This document shows, piece after piece, positions 45,083 through 53,402 of a DNA stretch of 64,000 nucleotides. The DNA is from Desulfurella amilsii (GTDB lineage: Bacteria; Campylobacterota_A; Desulfurellia; Desulfurellales; Desulfurellaceae): contig NZ_MDSU01000018.1 of the NCBI RefSeq assembly GCF_002119425.1, positions 1,145,501 through 1,209,500 on the forward strand, read 5' to 3'. The first letter of the stretch is position 1. Each line of letters begins with the position of its first letter. Position numbers and translations under genes: made by a program. The notes under the pieces were generated by a model. The model was not told the DNA's origin, did not search any database, and was given only the letters and a program-made list of their open reading frames with translations.

Positions 45083-46087
45083 TTATCCCTTCCATATTGC
45101 CGAAATGTTTCGGGGGGTAACAGGTTGTCCAACTTCAAGCACTCCTGCATTTTCCAACCGGCCTTTTATCCATTTGCCGAGTATTTTCAAATCATCTTCC
45201 GAACGGAAATTCTTACTGTAATCCCCGCTGACTTTGCAGGAGAATTTCCATCCGTCATCGGTTATAACGTCAAATACTGCTCCAGGTGTTTCTTTCTGCG
45301 GATATCCTGCCAAGGATGTAACGGTGCTTGGAACAATCAACTCCACTTCGTACCAATGCCGAGGCTGAATCACTCCAGTTCTTGTCGCCAATCGTCCTTT
45401 GCCAAAAAAAACATTAAGATTGCTTTTTCCAGGAACTTTTCCGTCTTTAACAAGCGGGATTATAAATCGAGTATCCGTCAACGCACTGACACAGTCAGCT
45501 AATTGATCATGAGGGGTCTTCTCAACATGCTCATGATTTTCTAACAGCAGATTATTTTGTCTGAAATCACTTATTTCACAATCTGCAAGATTGTCTGCAG
45601 CTTTCACGGAGAGTTCTTCAATGAAGCTGCGCATTTTCTTTGCATACTCCGGTTCGCGAAAGAGCGAAGAAGCCTCGTAAGTCCGGCTCCCGCTCTCAAC
45701 AATACTGCTCAGGTTATTAGAGCCTATTATACCTGCAAATGCACCGCTTGAGTCTGAGTAACAATACAGTTTTCCGTGAAATTTAAACGGCGTAACTAAG
45801 CGTACTTCCCCTCGTCCTTCTCCCCGCAAATAATCATTCAAATCACTCGCCGCGTTGTATTCAAGCTTAGTAAATTTCTCCCAACGGTGCATCCCAATAA
45901 GCAAATTAAGCGTTTCAATGTTTGAGTTATAAGCTACGGTCTGTTTAAGTTCCGCCAATGAATCTGCAGTTATGTAACCGACGGCAATATCCATCCGTAT
46001 TGCTTTTGGAATAAGCGAATAAAATGTGTCAGCAAATGTACGATACGGCGTGTCAAGAGGCTTGTAATTGGAAAAAAGAAATTCCAT
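45083..46087 (-). CDS. NgoFVII-family restriction endonuclease (PLD fold)
   Basis: The 334-residue protein shows the start FLFSNYKPLDTPYRTF, DIAVGYITADSLAEL and an HxK motif of the phospholipase-D nuclease fold, KFHGKLYCYSD, followed by GIIGSNNLS. This agrees with NgoFVII-type type II restriction enzymes. A C-terminal domain (about 215-334, RHWYEVELIVPS) probably reads DNA. It is 15 bases downstream of the C5 methyltransferase, the expected partner. The recognition sequence cannot be inferred safely. The ATG follows GGAGG at nine bases. Confidence 0.88.
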   Translation of the reverse strand: MEFLFSNYKPLDTPYRTFADTFYSLIPKAIRMDIAVGYITADSLAELKQTVAYNSNIETLNLLIGMHRWEKFTKLEYNAASDLNDYLRGEGRGEVRLVTPFKFHGKLYCYSDSSGAFAGIIGSNNLSSIVESGSRTYEASSLFREPEYAKKMRSFIEELSVKAADNLADCEISDFRQNNLLLENHEHVEKTPHDQLADCVSALTDTRFIIPLVKDGKVPGKSNLNVFFGKGRLATRTGVIQPRHWYEVELIVPSTVTSLAGYPQKETPGAVFDVITDDGWKFSCKVSGDYSKNFRSEDDLKILGKWIKGRLENAGVLEVGQPVTPRNISAIWKG

Positions 46088-46102
46088 TGTATATATCCTC
46101 CG

Positions 46103-47212
46103 TCAATTCATCTCTGAGTTTACATAATCCAAACGTTCTTTCACTGTCATTTTTGACAGCTTATCAAAAATATCATTTAAATCTATATGTTGATACTCGC
46201 CCGTAAACAATGGCAATAATCTGCGTGCCGCGACACGTACTCCTTCCGGCGGTACGGCATTGCCGATTTGCCTCCGGACTTCAGTGATATTTCCGATGAA
46301 TTCGAAATCATCCGGGAAGGATTGGAGCCGAGCGCGTTCTCGATTGGTCAGTGCACGTGGTTCGGGATAATGATATCCCCATGTACCTCCGCCTCCGGCA
46401 GCAATAATTGTTTTAGAAGGTTCGCTCCGATTGATTCTTCTGTATACATGGCTTATCATGCCTTTAACATACAGCGGATCATCTTTAGGGATATCTGTAA
46501 AATTACCTCCTTCAGGTATACGCTCAAGCATTTTCCTTGTTTTCGGAAGAGAATTGATAGGCTCATTATTAAATTGAACCTTTTCAACCCCTTCAAGAGC
46601 CTTGCCTGCCGTAACATACGGATGCGCCCGCCCTTCTCCATGAGAGGGAAGCGGATGGATGAAATTAAATCCCGTGTCTTTGCGCACACCGACGATTAAC
46701 AGCCTCTCACGGAACTGCGGTACGCCGTAATCAGCAAAATTGTAGAGATGAGGCTTTAAAACATAGCCTGGTTCTATGGATTCAAAATCCTTTATAATAG
46801 TCTCAATTGCCATTCTCTTGTTAGCGGTCAGCAGACCTTTAACATTCTCCGCGACAAAGGCTTTAGGCTTTTTAGCATCAACAAATTCAAGAAAATGCCT
46901 GTATAGTCCTCCGCGCTTGCCATTCAGCCCCGGCTGTTTCCATATTACAGAGAAGTCCTGGCACGGGAAACCGCCGAGCACGATGTCACACTCAGGGATA
47001 GACTTATCCTTATACGGATCGATTTTTGTAATATCTTCAAGTCTTATTACATCCCCGAAGTATTTTTTGAATGATGCTACAGCCCATTCGGAGAAATCGT
47101 TCGCCCAAATAGTCGTGTATCCTTCAAGATGGAAGCCTAAGTCCAGACCGCCGCAGCCCGAGAATATCGATAGAATTTTCGGGGAAACGGGTTTCTTCTC
47201 ATTGTCACTCAT
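46103..47212 (-). CDS. DNA (cytosine-5)-methyltransferase
   Basis: The 369-residue enzyme has motif I ILSIFSGCGGLDLGF, motif IV GGFPCQDFSVIW with the catalytic Cys, motif VI FVAENVKGLL, motif VIII-like NFADYGVPQFRERLLIVGVR and motif X IGNAVPPEGVRVAA. The target-recognition region (about 200-290) is short. The start is the ATG at 47212, eight bases after AGGGAG. A TTG two codons upstream has poor spacing. It protects host DNA against the co-encoded NgoFVII-like nuclease. Higher GC than neighbours indicates acquisition. Confidence 0.95.
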   Translation of the reverse strand: MSDNEKKPVSPKILSIFSGCGGLDLGFHLEGYTTIWANDFSEWAVASFKKYFGDVIRLEDITKIDPYKDKSIPECDIVLGGFPCQDFSVIWKQPGLNGKRGGLYRHFLEFVDAKKPKAFVAENVKGLLTANKRMAIETIIKDFESIEPGYVLKPHLYNFADYGVPQFRERLLIVGVRKDTGFNFIHPLPSHGEGRAHPYVTAGKALEGVEKVQFNNEPINSLPKTRKMLERIPEGGNFTDIPKDDPLYVKGMISHVYRRINRSEPSKTIIAAGGGGTWGYHYPEPRALTNRERARLQSFPDDFEFIGNITEVRRQIGNAVPPEGVRVAARRLLPLFTGEYQHIDLNDIFDKLSKMTVKERLDYVNSEMN

Positions 47213-47239
47213 TGTCAAAACTCCCTAATTAAATAAATT

Positions 47240-47479
47240 TTATTCTGCTTCACATTTGCTAAGTATTAAGAGTTCATTGACATCGCATTTGAACAGACAG
47301 CATAATTTAAGTACTGTCTCGAAATCAATGCGGGTAGCTTTGTCATTATAAAGGCTTGAAATAGTGTTCCTTGACAGTCCAGTTTTTTCATGAACGTCTT
47401 TAATGGAATATCTATACTTGCCCATTAACGTTGAAAGATTGCTTTTGAGACGCAAAGACTCGTCCGCACTCATGTTCAA
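47240..47479 (-). CDS. XRE-family HTH regulator, probable controller of the R-M operon
   Basis: The 79-residue protein is a single Cro/C1-type helix-turn-helix: YSIKDVHEKTGLSRNTISSLY contains the recognition helix, followed by DFETVLKLCCLFKCDVNELL. Size and first position in an R-M operon match controller (C) proteins. The TTG at 47479 lies eight bases after AAGGAG. An ATG two codons later (47473) is the alternative. Upstream is a strong promoter overlapped by a 7-bp dyad, suggesting that it represses its own operon. Confidence 0.88.
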   Translation of the reverse strand: MNMSADESLRLKSNLSTLMGKYRYSIKDVHEKTGLSRNTISSLYNDKATRIDFETVLKLCCLFKCDVNELLILSKCEAE

Positions 47480-47501
47480 GTTTCACACTCCTTAATAAAC
47501 T

Positions 47502-47541
47502 ATATCCTAATTATTTTAACAAGGATATTTATCATTGTCAA
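47502..47541 (-). promoter_or_regulatory. Promoter and dyad operator of the defence operon
   Basis: On the minus strand TTGACA (47536-47541) and TAAAAT (47513-47518) are separated by exactly 17 bases, a near-consensus sigma-70 promoter. A perfect inverted repeat ATATCCT (47502-47508) / AGGATAT (47522-47528), centre 47515, covers the -10 and part of the spacer. Binding there would block RNA polymerase, as expected for autoregulation by the XRE protein. Confidence 0.75.
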
Positions 47542-47597
47542 TAGGATGGTTGCCGCAAATCTATTGTTTCATATGAAAATTATGGCATATAAAACAG

Positions 47598-47634
47598 AAC
47601 CAACTGCAATTTTTGATTAAAATTGCAGTTGGTT
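47598..47634. terminator. Strong bidirectional hairpin upstream of the defence operon
   Basis: A 16-base arm AACCAACTGCAATTTT pairs perfectly with AAAATTGCAGTTGGTT across a short loop, and TTTT follows on both strands. It would insulate the defence operon from transcription in the polysaccharide genes. Confidence 0.8.
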
Positions 47635-47638
47635 TTAA

Positions 47639-47890
47639 ATGAGTTTTTTATATACTTATAAGTGTAAATTCTGCATGAGCGACACTGGAGAATTACTGAT
47701 AGGAACTGTCATTTCGGGATTTTGCGGTTTTGCGTCGAAATTCGGCTTTTGTCCCGAACTATGGCTATTTCCCTTGCCCGAACAACTGAACCAATCAGAT
47801 TTTTTCGGCAACACCGACAATCTGAACTATAATTACAGACTAATTTATAATTACAGACTATTTCTGCTGTCAAGCCTTAAATGGTAAAAG
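47639..47890. other. Island right end, no supported gene
   Basis: A plus-strand open frame of 82 codons runs through here (47639-47887) but begins right at the terminator with no ribosome-binding site and has no recognisable domain. A small tandem duplication (AATTACAGACTA twice, near 47832-47860) is present. I treat the stretch as non-coding. Confidence 0.5.
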
Positions 47891-47922
47891 GGGTAAAAGG
47901 GGACAGGCTACTTTATTCTACC
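47891..47922 (+). repeat. Half copy of the palindromic repeat at the island's right junction
   Basis: GGGGTAAAAGGGGACAGGCT followed by ACTTTATTCTACC. It contains the left arm and first interior bases of the 95-bp element and then switches abruptly to the right direct repeat at 47924. The same GGGGTAAAAGGGGACAGG version recurs at 53397, in the same orientation. Confidence 0.88.
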
Positions 47923-47923
47923 T

Positions 47924-48205
47924 AAGTTTGATTTTTCTCCATTATCCATTATAGAAAATGTTGCAAAAAAGTAAGAAATTTGGTAATGTTGAGTAACTTC
48001 TGATGTAGGTGAGGCTAAAAGAGAAACAAATGAATAAATGAATGAGTAAATTGTGGTTGTTAAAAGAATTTTGATTGATTGTAAGGCATATATTTACAAT
48101 TTAGGGGCACTCACAGAGTTATGCGCGATATTGTAAAAGAAAAAAACTAATTGAAAGCGTGAAAGAGATGCGCAGCAGGATAAAGGAGCCAATAAAAGAT
48201 GCAGG
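47924..48205 (+). repeat. Direct repeat, right copy (282 bp)
   Basis: Partner of 42191-42475. Its opening bases translate in the GT2 frame as KFDFSPLSIIENVAKK then stop, a different C-terminal tail from the KFDFSPKII of the intact GT2 gene. So this copy descends from a homologous but distinct GT2 3' end rather than from a simple duplication. It ends in the ribosome-binding site and first codons of the methyltransferase gene. Confidence 0.88.
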
Positions 48206-49629
48206 ATAATTTTTACAGAGCATTTGAAGATAAGCATAGGGGTTCAAGGGAGGTTATTAAAGAAAGACTAACAGTATACCTGCCTTTTATAGAGCCATTT
48301 AAAAATATTTACAGTACAGAAGAACTAAAAGTTCTCGATTTAGGATGTGGGCGTGGAGAATGGATAGAATTAGTCAGCGAAAACGCTTTTATTGGCTTAG
48401 GTGTTGATATTGATGATGGTATGCTGCAGGCTTGCAAAATCTTGAACTTAAATGTAATCCACAGTGACGCTTTAGAATTTCTTCAAAAATCACAGGATGA
48501 GAGCTTTGTTGCGGTCTCTGGTTTTCATATTGCAGAGCACTTGCCGTTTGATATGCTGCAAAATTTAGTCAAAGAAGCTTTGCGTGTTTTAAAACCAGGC
48601 GGCTTACTGATATTAGAAACTCCTAACCCAGAAAACATAATGGTTGCAACGACAAATTTTTGGTTAGATCCCACGCATATAAGACCTCTGCCCCCGCTAT
48701 TGCTCCTTTTTTTGACAGAGTATTATGGATTCGCAAAATCTAAGATACTTCGCTTGCAAGAAGATAAGAATATAAGAAATCCTGAATTTGCAAGTTTATT
48801 GCAGGTGCTTTATTCCTCGAGTCCTGATTATGCCATCATCGCTCAAAAACATGCAAATTCTGAAATTACCGCTCTCTTTGATGAGGTTTTTTCAAAAGAA
48901 TATGGTGTTACATTAGAAAATCTTTCAGAAAAGTTTCAAAATCGCATATTAAATATTGAAAATAAATCTATAGAGTCAGAGAACAGAATAACAGAGGCAG
49001 AGAGTAAAATTGTAGAAGCATTTACACTGTTAGAAAAGTTTCAAAATCGCATATTAAATATTGAAAATAAATCTATAGAGTCAGAGAACAGAATAACAGA
49101 GGCAGAGAGTAAAATTGTAGAAGCATTTACACTGTTAGAAAAGTTTCAAAATCGCATATTAAATATTGAAAATAAATCTATAGAGTCAGAGAACAGAATA
49201 ACAGAGGCAGAGAGTAAAATTGTAGAAGCATTTACACTGTATAACAGCCTTTTAAACAGTAAACCCTGGAAAATAACCTACCCTCTCAGGCTACTTGGGA
49301 GGTTTGCGAGGTGGTTTAAAACTGGCGCTATAGCCTGGATTACATTCACACCTGAGAGCAGGCCAAGACTGGTTACAAGAAAGACCATAACCAAAACAAA
49401 AGAATACCTAAATAAAAAACCAAAACTAAAATCTTTTGTAAAACTTTGCCTAAAACCGTTTCCTGGGCTCCAAGATAGACCAAAAAAGGCAGAAGATGTC
49501 AATAATGGTGCAAGCTTTTATGATGAAAACTTAACAGAAATAGAAAATCCAGATCTAGGCCCTACAGCCAGAAAAATCTACAATGACTTAAAAAATGCCA
49601 TTGAAGAGGAAAAAAATAAATGCGCATAG
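48199..49629 (+). CDS. SAM methyltransferase with repeated coiled coil, WbdD-like
   Basis: The 476-residue protein has an N-terminal class I methyltransferase (motif I VLDLGCGRGEW, residues 45-55; SGFHIAEHLPFDML; VLKPGGLLILETPNPEN). Three 35-residue repeats follow (245-349) with clear heptads: hydrophobic positions 2/9/16/23/30 and 6/13/20/27/34. The basic, partly amphipathic C-terminus (KPWKITYPLRLLGRFARWFK) may bind membrane. This recalls WbdD, whose methyltransferase caps O-antigen and whose coiled coil sets chain length, but there is no kinase domain. It overlaps the large GT gene by ten bases. Confidence 0.82.
   Translation: MQDNFYRAFEDKHRGSREVIKERLTVYLPFIEPFKNIYSTEELKVLDLGCGRGEWIELVSENAFIGLGVDIDDGMLQACKILNLNVIHSDALEFLQKSQDESFVAVSGFHIAEHLPFDMLQNLVKEALRVLKPGGLLILETPNPENIMVATTNFWLDPTHIRPLPPLLLLFLTEYYGFAKSKILRLQEDKNIRNPEFASLLQVLYSSSPDYAIIAQKHANSEITALFDEVFSKEYGVTLENLSEKFQNRILNIENKSIESENRITEAESKIVEAFTLLEKFQNRILNIENKSIESENRITEAESKIVEAFTLLEKFQNRILNIENKSIESENRITEAESKIVEAFTLYNSLLNSKPWKITYPLRLLGRFARWFKTGAIAWITFTPESRPRLVTRKTITKTKEYLNKKPKLKSFVKLCLKPFPGLQDRPKKAEDVNNGASFYDENLTEIENPDLGPTARKIYNDLKNAIEEEKNKCA
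48931..49245 (+). repeat. Three in-frame 105-bp tandem repeats
   Basis: Units 48931-49035, 49036-49140 and 49141-49245 are identical except for the last few bases of the third. Each encodes 35 residues, which is exactly five heptads, so copy-number change keeps both the reading frame and the coiled-coil register. Near-perfect identity implies recent expansion. Confidence 0.97.
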
Positions 49630-52600
49630 TGTTGGATTTGCAAGCTTGCCAGTCAGAAAGCAGATTTCGAGGCATGGGTCGTTATTCTATGTCTTTAGCT
49701 AAGGCAATAGCAAAGAATGCCTGCGATCATGAGATATGGCTTTCTTTGAACGCTCTTTTCATCGATACAATCCCGTATATCAGACAATCATTTGAAGGTT
49801 TAATTCCAAAAGAACGCATTTTTGTTTTTTCCGCCCATGGACCCGTTGCTGAAGCTGACCCGCAAAATGAATGGCGCGCAAGAGCTTCAGAGCTAATTAG
49901 AGAATACGTAATTATCTCCCAGCTCAAACCAGATATAGTTCATATAAATAGTTTGTTTGAGGGCTTTTTCGACGATGCTGTTACATCGATAGGTAAGTTT
50001 GATTCAAAAATACTAACCGCCGTAACCTTGTACGATTTAATACCTTATGTTAATCCTGAAAATTATTTATATAATGAACAAATAAAAAAATGGTATTATA
50101 GAAAAATTCAATCATTTAAAAATGCAAGTCTTTTTTTAGCTATTTCTGAATATTCAAAAAAAGAAGCAATAAATAATCTTGGCATTGCGCAAGAAAATAT
50201 TATAAACATATCTGCTGCTACCGATGAGAGTTTTAAACCGCTTAAATATTCGGAAGAACAAAAAAAATCCATATTTAACCGTTGCAATAATATTAAAGAA
50301 CCTTTTATTATGTATGCCCCGGGTGGTTTTGACGAAAGAAAGAATATTAAAAGGTTAATAGAAGCTTACGGCATGCTTCCCTTTACTATTAAAAAAGAGC
50401 ATCAGCTTGTAATTACCGGTAAAATAGCCGATGAAACCAAACATGATTTAAGTGTTTATGCTAAAAAATTCAATATTGGCAATAATCAGCTTATATTTAC
50501 CCCTTATCTTAAAGATGATGATTTAATAGCCCTATACAACCTTTGCAAGCTATTTGTTTACCCTTCTTTATATGAAGGTTTTGGACTTCCCCCTCTTGAG
50601 GCTATGGCATGCCAAGCTGCGACTATAGGATCAAACAGCACAAGTATTCCTGAAGTTATAGGCAGACAAGATGCTTTATTTGATCCTTTTAGCGCAAAAT
50701 CCATTTCCGATAAAATATATGAAGCGCTTACAAATGATAGTTTTCTAAATTCGTTAAAAGAACATGCTTTAAAACAAGCAAAGAAATTTTCGTGGAATGA
50801 GTCGGCAAAAAGGGCAATAGAAGCTTTTGAGATTATTCACCAAAATCATAATTCAAGAAAACCAATATCAGCAGATAGCAAATTATCTTATAAACCACGC
50901 CTTGCGTTTTTGTCCCCTCTTCCGCCGGAGCGCTCAGGTATTTCAAATTACAGCAAAGAACTTTTACCTGAACTTGCCTTATATTATGATATTTGCTTAA
51001 TCGTAGATCAGCCTAATGTGGAAGATGCGTATTTAAAGGCAAATTTTTCTATACATGACATTCCTTGGTTTGAGGCCAATATAAAAAAATTTGACCGAAT
51101 ATTGTATCAGTTTGGAAATTCGCCGTTCCACAAGCATATGTTTTTGTTATTAAAAAAATATCCAGGGGTAGTAGTGCTTCACGATTTTTATTTAGGCCAC
51201 GTAATTAATTGGATGGAAGTTTATGGTTATATTCCTGATTTTTTTAAACAATCTTTGTACTATTCGCATGGTTATAATGCCTTGATTTTTTTAAATGAAA
51301 ACGCTATAAAGAAAACAGTATATGCTTATCCGGTTAATAAAAAAATTTTGGATGATTCTATAGGTATTATTGTTCATTCACAACACTCAATCGAAAAAGC
51401 TGAAGAATGGTATGGGATAAATCATGGTTATAATTTTTCTTATATCCCTCATTTGCGAGGTTGTGCTAAAGCTATAAATTACAATGATACTATCGGCATT
51501 AGAAGTACTCTTGGTTTTGCCAAAGATGATTTTGTTATATGTTCGTTCGGATTTTTAGGTGTCGCAAAACTAAATCATCGTTTGTTAAATGCCTTTTTAA
51601 ATTCATCACTATGCAAATGTAAAAATTGCCGTTTGATTTTTGTAGGAGAAAATCATGGCGATGATTACGGCAAAAATATTCTTGAAACAATTAAAAAAAG
51701 CGGATTGCAAAAAAATATTGAAATCACGGGTTTTGTAGATGAAACTATTTATCAGCAATACCTTTCGGTTTGTGATGTTGCGGTGCAATTGCGCTCTATA
51801 TCCCGAGGGGAAACTTCAGGAGCCGTTTTAGACGTTTTAGCTCACGGAATCCCCCTTATTGTAAACGCTCATGGAACAAATGCCGAATACCCCGAGGATA
51901 TTTTAATAAAACTTCCGGACGAATTTGACGACGAAGGTCTAATAAATGCGCTTGAAAAGTTAAAAAACGACGCTGAATTACGTGAAAAGTTAAGCATCGC
52001 AGGGCGAAAATATATTTTAGAACATAATAATCCAAAAAAAATTGCAAATAATTATTTTAATGCTATAGAGAATTTTTATTTAAATAGCGAACATACTAAA
52101 TATAAAAATCTAATAAATTTATTAAGCAATATCGATACAAATATAAAACCCTCTCATAAAGATATAGTATCGATATCCGAATCTATAGCGAATTGTTCTT
52201 TTAAAACCTCTCAAAAACAACTCTTTATTGATATCTCTGCTTTAGTCCAATACGATTTAAAAACAGGTATCGAAAGAGTTACAAAAGCTATAATGTTTGA
52301 GCTTTTAAAAAATCCCCCTGAAGGTTTTAGAATAGAGCCTATTTTTTTTGACGGGGATCATTACCGTTATGCGCGCAAATTTACATTTAAATTTTTAAAT
52401 ATTGATCAATGTGGTGAGCAATGTGGCATAAATGATGATATTATTCAACAAGGTAGAAACGATATTTTCTTAGGTCTTGACTTAAATTGGGAGTATTTGG
52501 AAGCAAGGAATAAAATATTAAGACTCTATAATTCTTACGGTGTTAAGATTTACTTTATTGTTTACGATTTGCTTCCGATTAGACATCCAGAATGGTTTCC

Positions 52601-53402
52601 GCCGGGGGATACCAAGAAAGCTTTTGAAAATTGGCTAAAAATGATTTATGAGGTATCTTCAGGACTAATCTCTATATCAAAATCAACAGCCAATGATTTA
52701 ATAAATTGGTTTAAAGAAAACAATTATAACCGTATCGAACCGGTAAATAGCGCCTATTTTCATCAAGGAGCAGATATAAAAAATAATTTTCCTATAACAG
52801 GCATCCCCCAAGATGCTAAACTTTTGTTAGAAAAATTATATGCGGCGCCAACTTTCTTAATGGTCGGCACAATAGAGCCGCGCAAAGGTTATTTACAGGC
52901 AATAGAAGCATTTAATTTATTATGGCAAGAAAACATAAGTATTAACCTTGTAGTTGTGGGGAAAGAAGGCTGGAAAGGTTTACCGATAAATCAAAGACGA
53001 ACTATCCCTTTGATTTTATCAGAACTTATAAAACACCAGGAACTCAACAAACACCTTTTTTGGCTTGAGGGTATCAGCGACGAATATCTTGAAGAGGTGT
53101 ATAAGACAAGCACCTGCCTTATTGCGGCAAGTGAGGGCGAAGGATTCGGTCTGCCGTTAATTGAAGCCGCTCATCATAAACTGCCAATTATTGCAAGAGG
53201 TATTGCGGTTTTTAGGGAAGTGGCAGGCGATTATGCTTTTTATTTTAATGGCAATAAACCTGAAGATTTGGCTAAAGCTATTAAAGATTGGCTCAATTTA
53301 TACAAAGAAGGAAAACATCCAAAATCGGACGATATGCCGTGGCTAACTTGGAAACAAAGCACCGAACAGCTTATGAATATAATTTTTAATGACAAGGGGT
53401 AA
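49620..53402 (+). CDS. Three-module GT4 glycosyltransferase (1260 aa)
   Basis: This giant enzyme contains three GT-B modules in series. Module 1 (about 1-410) has SRFRGMGRYSMSLAKA and LYEGFGLPPLEAMACQ. Module 2 (about 430-830) has RLAFLSPLPPERSGISNYSK and RGETSGAVLDVLAHGIP. Module 3 (about 865-1260) has LFIDISALVQYDLKTGIERV, TIEPRKGYLQAIEAF and GEGFGLPLIEAAHHK near 1172. Multi-module GT4 proteins such as WbdA build O-antigen repeat units on the lipid carrier. It starts within the repeat-containing methyltransferase gene. The stop lies inside a palindromic-repeat fragment, so its 3' end was probably replaced. Confidence 0.88.
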   Translation: MRIVLDLQACQSESRFRGMGRYSMSLAKAIAKNACDHEIWLSLNALFIDTIPYIRQSFEGLIPKERIFVFSAHGPVAEADPQNEWRARASELIREYVIISQLKPDIVHINSLFEGFFDDAVTSIGKFDSKILTAVTLYDLIPYVNPENYLYNEQIKKWYYRKIQSFKNASLFLAISEYSKKEAINNLGIAQENIINISAATDESFKPLKYSEEQKKSIFNRCNNIKEPFIMYAPGGFDERKNIKRLIEAYGMLPFTIKKEHQLVITGKIADETKHDLSVYAKKFNIGNNQLIFTPYLKDDDLIALYNLCKLFVYPSLYEGFGLPPLEAMACQAATIGSNSTSIPEVIGRQDALFDPFSAKSISDKIYEALTNDSFLNSLKEHALKQAKKFSWNESAKRAIEAFEIIHQNHNSRKPISADSKLSYKPRLAFLSPLPPERSGISNYSKELLPELALYYDICLIVDQPNVEDAYLKANFSIHDIPWFEANIKKFDRILYQFGNSPFHKHMFLLLKKYPGVVVLHDFYLGHVINWMEVYGYIPDFFKQSLYYSHGYNALIFLNENAIKKTVYAYPVNKKILDDSIGIIVHSQHSIEKAEEWYGINHGYNFSYIPHLRGCAKAINYNDTIGIRSTLGFAKDDFVICSFGFLGVAKLNHRLLNAFLNSSLCKCKNCRLIFVGENHGDDYGKNILETIKKSGLQKNIEITGFVDETIYQQYLSVCDVAVQLRSISRGETSGAVLDVLAHGIPLIVNAHGTNAEYPEDILIKLPDEFDDEGLINALEKLKNDAELREKLSIAGRKYILEHNNPKKIANNYFNAIENFYLNSEHTKYKNLINLLSNIDTNIKPSHKDIVSISESIANCSFKTSQKQLFIDISALVQYDLKTGIERVTKAIMFELLKNPPEGFRIEPIFFDGDHYRYARKFTFKFLNIDQCGEQCGINDDIIQQGRNDIFLGLDLNWEYLEARNKILRLYNSYGVKIYFIVYDLLPIRHPEWFPPGDTKKAFENWLKMIYEVSSGLISISKSTANDLINWFKENNYNRIEPVNSAYFHQGADIKNNFPITGIPQDAKLLLEKLYAAPTFLMVGTIEPRKGYLQAIEAFNLLWQENISINLVVVGKEGWKGLPINQRRTIPLILSELIKHQELNKHLFWLEGISDEYLEEVYKTSTCLIAASEGEGFGLPLIEAAHHKLPIIARGIAVFREVAGDYAFYFNGNKPEDLAKAIKDWLNLYKEGKHPKSDDMPWLTWKQSTEQLMNIIFNDKG

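Noticed and set aside
42476-47640. Defence island as a prophage or integrative element
   Set aside because: No integrase, transposase, phage structural gene or tRNA attachment site is present; the flanks are long homologous repeats rather than short target duplications.
47639-47887. 82-codon plus-strand open frame at the island's right end
   Set aside because: It begins at the terminator hairpin, has no ribosome-binding site, no recognisable domain, and contains a small tandem duplication typical of non-coding drift.
48931-49245. Tandem repeats as a possible CRISPR array
   Set aside because: Units are 105 bp, contiguous without unique spacers, and lie in frame inside a coding gene as coiled-coil heptads.
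49620-53402. The 1260-residue GT as a fusion created by misassembly
   Set aside because: Three complete GT-B modules follow each other in one frame with linker-like spacing, as in known multi-module GT4 polymerases; no internal repeat or stop suggests a join error.
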